Assembly: GCA_032717465.1 (NCBI GenBank)
Contig: CM064690.1
Location: 8,762,593 to 8,826,592 of the forward strand
DNA length: 64,000 bases
Direction of reading: 5' to 3'
Source: Coenobita brevimanus
Taxonomy: Eukaryota > Arthropoda > Malacostraca > Decapoda > Coenobitidae
Below, one piece after another: positions 57,400 through 64,000 of this stretch. The notes beneath the pieces are model-generated. The model was given only the letters and a program-made list of their open reading frames with translations. It had not been told where the DNA came from and did no database searches. The position numbers were made by a program, and so were the translations under genes. The first letter of the stretch is position 1. Every line of letters begins with the position of its first letter.

Positions 57400-57800
57400 C
57401 CCATGAACTTGTAGGTGAGAGATGTGACCAGGTAAAGGAGTAATCAGGCACTATCACATTTCCCTCATCGATGCATATGTGGCAAAGTTATGGTCAGATT
57501 ATCATGTGATTCAGCGCTGACACGTCTATTCACCCATGCAGTGTGGTAGAGATGTGGCCAGGCTAGCCGTCACTCTGGCTGTGAGACATCCCCTCGACCC
57601 ACTCATACGTAGCAGAGATGTAATCACGCTAACGTTCGCTTTGGCACTGACACATCTCCTTAACCCACGCATATGTGGCAGAGACATGGCCAAGGTAGTG
57701 TTCTCACTGGCAGCAATGCACCTCCTTCAACTACGCATATGTTATAGAGATGGGGACACCCTAGAGTTTACTCTGGCAATGACACATCCTCTCACTCACA
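57400..57800 (+). repeat. Minisatellite of ~66 bp units keeping one frame open
   Basis: About six diverged units, each with a GCATATGTGGCAGAGA-like start, a middle TTCNCTNTGGC, and ACACATCTCCTNAACCC at the end. Because 66 bp equals 22 codons, a frame stays open from 57536 to 57868 with a 22-residue period (CGRDVARL..., RSRDVITL..., CGRDMAKV..., CYRDGDTL...). No start context or homology suggests a real protein. Confidence 0.75.
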
Positions 57801-58124
57801 GATACGTTTCAGGCTACAGAGAATTATTGATATGGATACTAATCTGGGCAGACAAACTCAGCACATAACCCCTATGTGCAGGTGGTTTCCCTCTCTATGG
57901 GAGATTTCCGTGAGTTTGAAAAATATACCCTTACTTCAAACCCTAATATCTGCCAAACAATAATAGCTAGAGCAAAAACTAAAAATACACAACACTCACC
58001 ACCTCTTCCTCTTTCAAATGAAAGTATCCATTGGTCTCCAAATGGTCCTGTCGATGAGTATGGATAAGTTAAATATGACTGGGTTTCCGTGTTTTGGCAG
58101 GCTGTTTCCAAGTGCGCACCACTA

Positions 58125-58620
58125 TACCCCATATCAATTACTTTGGCCAGGAATATATGGTAACACTGTTCTGCCTGAGACTCCGATTGGTTGGAGGTGT
58201 TTGTTCGATTTCGTTCTTGCCTTAACCGATACACTCTTTATTAATAGATGTGATACTGAGTTTTTCGACGGCACAATCGTCAGAAGCAATATGAAATCCG
58301 CTATATACTTAGCAACAATGAAATTTTCGCAGGAAGATAGAGATAATGAGTCAACAAAGTGTTACATTACAGTCCAAGCCAAGGTCAGCATTCGAACAAT
58401 TCCTTTACGTTCCAGAAAGTCAGTAAAATTACAGAATATCAAGGAAACCTGCTTAATCTAAGCGTTGCTATAACACATATTTAAATTATAAGATCAGTCC
58501 GCACCCTTAAACCGTGCCACAACTCTGAATAATTAAAAAAATTCAAATGAAAATACGAGTTCTGCGGGGAGGGAGGCAGCTCAATCGAACAGCCACTGAG
58601 CGACAGCTGAGTGAAGGCGG
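58125..58620 (+). repeat. Left terminal inverted repeat (496 bp)
   Basis: Reverse complement of 61180-61675 with only a few mismatches by eye. The open frame inside is mirrored in the other arm with a single residue change and is a by-product of repeat identity, not a likely gene. Confidence 0.92.
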
Positions 58621-59047
58621 ACTATTTAAACTTCAGAGACCTTAACCTGACTGGTTATCGGAATGTAATAACCACGATATCTAGACGAACTATACATCGT
58701 GGTAATAACAAATGTACCCTCTCACGTACAAATTATATTAAGTTTTCTATTTGTTTACTTTATAGATATTTGATTACTTGATTAATTTAGAAAGTATGAG
58801 GATGCGAAAGATGCAGAAGAATTTCTCCCCTCTGAACTTCTTCATGAAGTGATAGGCTATACCATTCCTTTCATTTTTACTTCATATTCGATGTAAGTCC
58901 CGTGCATCCATATTTAAAATGTAAAATAGTACAGGGTATTTCCACTTTTTACTACTAGTGAATTTAATAACATATACTTCACTGTCCAGTTTATTTGCAA
59001 GCCTATGTACAGTACAAATAATCATATCCACCTTCATCTTCTTTTTT

Positions 59048-59049
<2 letters not shown>

Positions 59050-59134
<85 letters not shown>
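59050..59134. repeat. (CT)n followed by (CA)n microsatellites
   Basis: CT dinucleotides at about 59050-59084, then CA dinucleotides at about 59091-59133, inside the transposon. Confidence 0.97.
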
Positions 59135-59135
<1 letters not shown>

Positions 59136-59245
59136 TACGAAGTTAAAACAACAGGCATAATAGGTTATCAATACAAAAATAAAACGTGAGCGTGATTTAT
59201 TGGATGTTCTGAAAAAATGTGTAGGCTACGTACTGGTGCTCTATA

Positions 59246-60625
59246 TTAAGCTCTTTCTCCATGTGCATCATCTTCACTTTCATTCTCGTCACTTGTATCA
59301 GAAATTATGTTAATAACAAATTCCTCAAACAAATGGTCTTGTGCGATGTCTTTGGCACGGTATTCATCTTCGATTTTCTTCTTGTGGCTGATGCAACTAC
59401 GCCAAGTTTCAGGGGTAATCTTGTTCATAGCCTCGTGAGTAATTTCCTCAACTCTCCTCAGGGACTGATCTGCGTTTGAGTTTTTTTTCTTTACTTCGCT
59501 CTTCAGCTGTGCCCATATTAATTCAATAGGATTGAACATACAGTGGTAAGGAGGCAGTCTGAGTATTATATGTCCCTTTTCCATGGCCAATTGGTCTATC
59601 TCATATTCTTGTTTGCCTTTATGTTGTTTGCAGACAAAATACAATTCCTTCTTTGTTTGAGATGGATCAAATGTGATATTGGCAGATGACAGCCATTCAA
59701 TTAAATCGCCTTTCTTACTGCTGGTTGTTGGCATTTTATTGATGGTTTTTGAGTGATAGGAAGCATTATCCATTATGATAAGGGATCTTTCTGGGATGTT
59801 TGGAAGTAATTGTTCCTGAAACCACTGCTTAAACCGTTGATGGTCCATTGACTCGTGGTAATCTCCCTTTGCTCCATTCTTTGATCGAAACATCAAGAGT
59901 CCTCCCGGCACAAAACCATTTTGGCCACCAGCATGTAGGATGATGAATCGAGCTCCTCTCCCTGTCTTAAGTTTAGGCCCAACTACCCCATCACCATCAG
60001 TCCAGCATCGCTCAACGCATATATTCTGGTTAATCCAAGTCTCATCTAGGTAGATTTCAGGGCGAGGATGAGAACTACCTCTGTTACCTTTTATTTTTCT
60101 CAGATACGCATTTCTTGCAGTTACGATGTCTTCTCTCTCCATTAATATCCTTCTCCCACTTTCTGCTTTTTTGTATCTGAAGCCCATCTGCCTCACAACT
60201 CTGTGTAGAGAAGTCCTTGATCCATTGAAGGATATGGGTGATGTCTTGACCCTCTTCAGTAGTTCCGTCAATGATGGAAGTTCACCTCGCTCGTAAAAGG
60301 AAAGTAATTCCCTCCTGATACAGTCCTTTTGAAAGTCATCGGTCTGTCCTACCACAGTGGAGAGTCTTGAACGTGGAGGTGGTGTGTGTATAATTCCATC
60401 TCGTGACATTAAAACTTCACTCTTAATCCTCCTGACGGTCCTTTCAGAAGCTCCAGTTGCATCTGACGTTTTCTCAACGGCATGTGCAGCAGTTAGACAT
60501 GATCTCTCACTTTCAAAATACTGGTGGACATTGTGGATGACATTCCTGGCTTGAGCTAAGTACTTGGTGGGTGCATACCGATGCCTAAATCTGTCCTTCA
60601 ACGACGGTCTGTCTTTGCCAGGCAT
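59246..60625 (-). CDS. DDE transposase, 459 residues (Tc1/mariner superfamily, DD82E-like)
   Basis: Start: the ATG at 60625 (MPGKDRPSLKDRFRHRYAPT) is the first in frame after an upstream stop. Residues ~30-80 form a helix-turn-helix region (LTAAHAVEKTSDATGASERTV). The catalytic core has EIYLDETWIN (Asp ~194), SLIIMDNASYHSK (Asp ~286) and CMFNPIELIWAQLK (Glu ~368). The NASYH and NP.E..W..LK blocks are standard for the superfamily. Between the second Asp and the Glu lie 81 residues, far more than the 34-41 of mariner and Tc1 and matching the group described as DD82E/Sailor. The extra segment includes KKELYFVCKQHKGKQEYEID. The acidic tail ends DTSDENESEDDAHGERA. No stops or frameshifts; likely a working enzyme that cuts and pastes the flanking TIRs. 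Confidence 0.88.
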   Translation of the reverse strand: MPGKDRPSLKDRFRHRYAPTKYLAQARNVIHNVHQYFESERSCLTAAHAVEKTSDATGASERTVRRIKSEVLMSRDGIIHTPPPRSRLSTVVGQTDDFQKDCIRRELLSFYERGELPSLTELLKRVKTSPISFNGSRTSLHRVVRQMGFRYKKAESGRRILMEREDIVTARNAYLRKIKGNRGSSHPRPEIYLDETWINQNICVERCWTDGDGVVGPKLKTGRGARFIILHAGGQNGFVPGGLLMFRSKNGAKGDYHESMDHQRFKQWFQEQLLPNIPERSLIIMDNASYHSKTINKMPTTSSKKGDLIEWLSSANITFDPSQTKKELYFVCKQHKGKQEYEIDQLAMEKGHIILRLPPYHCMFNPIELIWAQLKSEVKKKNSNADQSLRRVEEITHEAMNKITPETWRSCISHKKKIEDEYRAKDIAQDHLFEEFVINIISDTSDENESEDDAHGERA

Positions 60626-61179
60626 ACTGTTACAGCCAGGCTGGATCGTGCCCAAACATACCTGCCAGCAAACCTACATTTAAGTAAACTCGGAAACATA
60701 ATCATAACCTTTCCGATACGATGTCATTTAAAATAATTATGGTCAAGAGAAGTAATTTTCGAAACTAAGGGGCGATGTATAGCTAAAAGGTAAAAAATAT
60801 CTAGCCTGTTTACTCGCCTCTATATTATACCTCTACACCACCTTTCCTTAAAACAAAATCGTCTATACAGTAGATAGCCTGAACTAAGTTAGAAAGGCAG
60901 CATCGCACTGAAGGATTTAGTAATGACTTCTCTCATGATACACTTAAACTCGGTCAATTTAGTTCAATTTGAAAACATCGCTAAACATCAGAGTAGGCTA
61001 AAGGAAAATTGTTTCATTAAAACTTCTCTATTATCACAGTATATAAAAGCTCAAACGCCTAATATAAACACTTACATTGACTGAATGACGAGAGAGCATG
61101 CTGTCGTAAGGGAAGGGGGGCAAAGAGCTCTCCATGATAAAGAAAAACGGTACGCATAAATAAAAAAAACTTCTGCGTC
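60626..61179. other. Transposon internal region upstream of transposase
   Basis: Non-coding part between the transposase start and the right TIR. It presumably holds the promoter; no clear TATA box was assigned. Confidence 0.5.
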
Positions 61180-61675
61180 CCGCCTTCACTCAGCCGTCGC
61201 TCAGTGGCTGTTCGATTGAGCTGCCTCCCTCCCCGCAGAACTCGTATTTTCATTTGAATTATTTTAATTATTCAGAGTTGTGGCACGGTTTAAGGGTGCG
61301 GACTGATCTTATAATTTAAATATGTGTTATAGCAACGCTTAGATTAAGCAGGTTTCCTTGATATTCTGTAATTTTACTGACTTTCTGGAACGTAAAGGAA
61401 TTGTTCGAATGCTGACCTTGGCTTGGACTGTAATGTAACACTTTGTTGACTCATTATCTCTATCTTCCTGCGAAAATTTCATTGTTGCTAAGTATATAGC
61501 GGATTTCATATTGCTTCTGACGATTGTGCCGTCGAAAAACTCAGTATCACATCTATTAATAAAGAGTGTATCGGTTAAGGCAAGAACGAAATCGAACAAA
61601 CACCTCCAGCCAATCAGAGTCTCGGGCAGAACAGTGTTACCATACATGCCTGGCCAAAGTAATTGGTATGGGGTA
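61180..61675 (-). repeat. Right terminal inverted repeat (496 bp)
   Basis: Partner of 58125-58620. Confidence 0.92.
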
Positions 61676-61677
61676 TA

Positions 61678-62005
61678 TACCTCATACCAATTAATCTGCC
61701 AGGCATGTATGGCAATGCTGTTCCTGCCAAGATTCTGATTGGCTGGAGGTGTTTGTTCGATTTCGTGGTTGTTTAAACCGGTATTCTATTCCCAGATGTG
61801 ATACTGAGTTTGTCGACAATACAATCATCAAAAACAATAAGAAATCCGTCATATACTTAACAACAATGAAATTCCCGTAGGTAGATAGAGATATGAGTCA
61901 ACAAAGTATTATAAAAGTCCAAGTCAAGGTCAGCATTCGAACAATTCCTTTATGTCTCCGACAGTACATAATATAACAGAAAATTAAGGAAACCTGCTTA
62001 ACAGC
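61678..62005 (+). repeat. Third, diverged copy of the transposon TIR
   Basis: Begins TACCTCATACCAATTAATCTGCCAGGCATG directly after the TA at the right end of the intact transposon, in the orientation of the left TIR. It follows the TIR for ~330 bp (to CCTGCTTAACAG) with many substitutions and deletions, then ends. It is a remnant of an older related element. Confidence 0.85.
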
Positions 62006-62149
62006 ATGTTGATTATTTTCATGCTATGTTGGCTAGCAGATTAATCAGGGAAAGCAAACAATCCACCATCTCCAACCTGTGTATCCTCATACATGCGAAA
62101 AAAAAAAAAACTTTTGGTAATACATTATTCTGATTCATTACCAAACAAA

Positions 62150-62189
62150 TTTTTCATTACCAAATTTGCCCACATTTGGTAATGAAAAA
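62150..62189. repeat. Perfect 16 bp stem with 8 bp loop
   Basis: TTTTTCATTACCAAAT (62150-62165) pairs with ATTTGGTAATGAAAAA (62174-62189). A further GGTAAT/ATTACC pair lies just upstream (62116-62143). Confidence 0.85.
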
Positions 62190-62430
62190 TGCCAAATGGC
62201 AATCCTGACAGGGGATGGGGGAGGATGGAGGAAGGAAGGGGTGAAGGGGCCGTGGTGTAAACCAGCTGTTTGGTGCCGCATGACAATTTCAAATAACAGA
62301 TGGGAAAAAATTCGGATCTGGGGGGGATTTTTTTCTTTTTTTCGCCATTTTTGGGTTCTGAAGGTCCAGGCCCACAATGTCCGGTAGTGGGGTGTCCAGA
62401 AAGTGGGCGTCTGGAAAGTACGGGGATTAC

Positions 62431-62433
<3 letters not shown>

Positions 62434-62518
<85 letters not shown>

Positions 62519-62535
62519 AACACACATATATATAT
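62434..62535. repeat. (TA)n and (CA)n compound microsatellite
   Basis: TA dinucleotides broken by two short (AC) blocks, near 62482 and 62500-62527. Confidence 0.95.
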
Positions 62536-63334
62536 TATTGTATTGAAAGACAAAATACAAGAATAATGACCAGAATGCAGTTTAGGTATGACATGGATGT
62601 AAAGTAATTAATGAAACTGTTCTACAATGAAGAAAAATAAATAAACAGTAAAATTTTACCCGTCATGTCCCTAGCTATTTCGCACCTCCAACACCCCCCA
62701 ATCCCGAGGTATTTTCATTTTTTTTTTTTTTTTTTTGCTAAAACCTCCGCTTTTGGTGAGAAACCTTGAAATTTCATAGAGAAATTGCTCTCCTGAGGTT
62801 TAAAATACTCGATCCAGGTAGCAGTACCTCCTTACCTGACTGGGTTTTCTAACAGGCTGGCACCAAAGAAAACGAGTTCTATGGGAGGGTAACTATTTCA
62901 CACCACTCATAAATGGTATTTATTTATTTACTTGGTAGGAATTTATATGTAGTACAAGAGTATATTGGTTTTTAAACAGTCATATAGGCAATATAAGCAT
63001 TGTTTCACTCACTAACCCATCACCATACCTGACCTTTTGCCACATTACCTGATCATCATTTCTGACTGTTTCTTCCTCTAATGCTATGTAAACTTTGTCC
63101 TCCACATTGTCATCGATTGGGGAAAATCACTCTGGTCCTGAATGTCTTTATTGGCCATGTCACTGGTAACAGGTGAATTGCCAAGACAATGGTGTGCGGG
63201 GGGGGGAGGTTATGCAGTGTAAGGCATGTCCCTGCTTGGCATCTTGTAGAGGAATAGAGGAAGGTGTCCTGTGTATACGTACGAAAAATCACGCGCGAAA
63301 ATTGAAAATTTAGCAAATTAGGGACCTTGCAATT
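62536..63334. other. Unassigned intergenic stretch
   Basis: Contains a T-run at 62719-62737 and a G-run near 63198-63207. No gene recognised. Confidence 0.5.
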
Positions 63335-63418
63335 GCACGACGTACCAGTACGTCATCAGGACTGGCAAATGCAAAATGTTGCAACGTACCCATACGTCGA
63401 CGGGATGGGGCGGGTTAA
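63335..63418 (+). mobile_element. Possible piggyBac-type terminus
   Basis: GACGTACCAGTACGTC (palindromic) and AACGTACCCATACGTCG are spaced ~52 bp apart and followed by GGGGCGGGTTAA ending at 63418. Repeated GACGTAC palindromes and a GGGTTAA end are seen in piggyBac ends. No matching opposite end was found. Confidence 0.3.
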
Positions 63419-63832
63419 AGAAAAATAAGCAATGATGAAATGTGGTGGTGTAACACAATAATACCTAATATCACACACCCAAATAGCTCAGGCAGGCCAC
63501 CATGACAAATAAAAGCTGATATGTTATCATGGGCATAGTATACTCGTAATGTGAACCGCCAAGAGCGACGTATAGGAAACCCAGCGGTTCTTAAGAACTA
63601 AAGGGGCAGTAGCCAATCATATTTATTATCAGGCATAGCAGGCAGCCAACCATGGGCAAACCGAACTAATATCTTACACACCCCAAAGACTCTCATATCA
63701 CTCAAAACGAAACGTTTCCCACACATAACCCCACTTAGTGTAATACTAATCTGCCCTAACTACTCATTCAAGGAAGTAGGAAAATATTTACAGAGAGATC
63801 GAATACTTACTATCATCTGACAACGTAAATAA

Positions 63833-64000
63833 CTGGATTCCACAGCAAAACAACCACACTCACGAGTGACGACGCACCAGCAGGACGAAGCGTTACTACG
63901 TGAGACACTGGAATCCCCACTAACAAAATTTGCAGTGGCATTCCAGGAGAGACTTGGACTAGAAGTATCTCTCTCTACAGTCCGTCGGCAGTCACATGAG
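63833..64000 (+). CDS. Tc1/mariner transposase N-terminal fragment, partial
   Basis: The frame opens after a stop at 63830-63832 and runs off the window edge. It encodes SRVTTHQQDEALLRETLESP, then FAVAFQERLGLEVSLSTVRRQ. The RVTT..QD block followed by a ..LGL.VS.STVRR helix is the second helix-turn-helix of Tc1/mariner transposases. No ATG was seen, so the start lies upstream of a break or the copy is truncated. Unrelated in sequence to the 459-residue transposase at 59-60 kb. Confidence 0.7.
   Translation, partial: MDSTAKQPHSRVTTHQQDEALLRETLESPLTKFAVAFQERLGLEVSLSTVRRQSHE

Larger units (their letters stand above)
58125..61675 (-). mobile_element. Long-TIR Tc1/mariner-superfamily transposon, DD82E 'Sailor'-like, apparently intact
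   Basis: 3.55 kb element with 496 bp terminal inverted repeats (58125-58620 and 61180-61675) that are near-identical, starting TACCCCATA(T/C)CAATTAC and bounded by TA (58123-58124, 61676-61677). A single uninterrupted transposase gene lies between them on the minus strand. Near-identity of the arms and an open transposase frame indicate recent activity. (CT)n and (CA)n arrays lie inside, between the left arm and the gene. Confidence 0.85.

Noticed and set aside
57872..58461. Overlapping plus and minus open frames in and beside the left TIR
   Set aside because: The same frame appears in the right TIR because the arms are near-identical; no domain, and the sequence is explained by the transposon ends.

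Overview
The window is eukaryotic, repeat-rich, AT-leaning intergenic DNA from an arthropod genome, most likely a decapod crustacean. That taxon call is an inference from the mix seen here: RTE-like and Jockey/I-like LINEs, a Penelope-like element, Ty3 elements including one with an env-like gene, Tc1/mariner and piggyBac-type transposons, and many (TA)n, (GA)n, (CA)n and (GATA)n arrays. There are no rRNA genes, no confident tRNA genes, no CRISPR and nothing bacterial. Almost every long open frame belongs to a mobile element. The only good candidate for a host gene is a small three-exon gene for a 56-residue membrane microprotein near 47.9-50.2 kb.

Layout. 0-0.9 kb: 3' end of an RTE-like LINE with a (TA)n tail. 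0.93-3.91 kb: a dead Penelope-like element (minus) inside ~500 bp inverted terminal repeats, with (TA)n on both sides. 5.8-18.7 kb: a broken Ty3 element of errantivirus type (gag-pro-[RT lost]-RNase H-integrase-env-like, minus). A second Ty3 element (plus, 6398-11756) sits inside the env-like gene, and inside that element's 5' LTR sits a retroposon coding for a Y-box cold-shock-domain protein (6792-8095), giving three nested levels. The RT region of the host element is occupied by a ~140 bp tandem repeat, a broken copy of a PIN/XPG-like multicopy gene, and another LTR (15968-16564). 20.8-21.7 kb: a piggyBac-type non-autonomous element. 23.5-28.5 kb: LINE fragments and RTE-like LINE copy A (minus). 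28.8-32.5 kb: a decayed Jockey-like LINE (plus), interrupted by an ORF1-only LINE (minus, 32520-35846).

37.2-47.9 kb: a LINE 3' fragment, then a chain of three abutting long inverted repeats (a 1.8 kb near-palindrome at 38355-40132, arms at 40131/45776, arms at 45773/47849). RTE-like LINE copy B lies in the loop of the second. 47.9-50.2 kb: the microprotein gene. 50.7-51.1 kb: a Tc1/mariner-type MITE. 51.3-56.7 kb: three copies of an unnamed repeat, one of them split by a second ORF1-only LINE while the inverted copy preserves the empty site. 57.4-57.8 kb: a 66 bp minisatellite. 58125-61675: an apparently intact DNA transposon with 496 bp terminal inverted repeats and a 459-residue DDE transposase whose second Asp to Glu spacing is 81 residues, matching the DD82E 'Sailor' group. 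The window ends in a Tc1/mariner transposase fragment.

The most interesting items are the young long-TIR DD82E element, the ORF1-only LINE family with two target-duplicated copies, the Y-box retroposon inside an LTR, the inverted-repeat chain, and the microprotein gene. All family names rest on motifs read by eye; no database search was possible.
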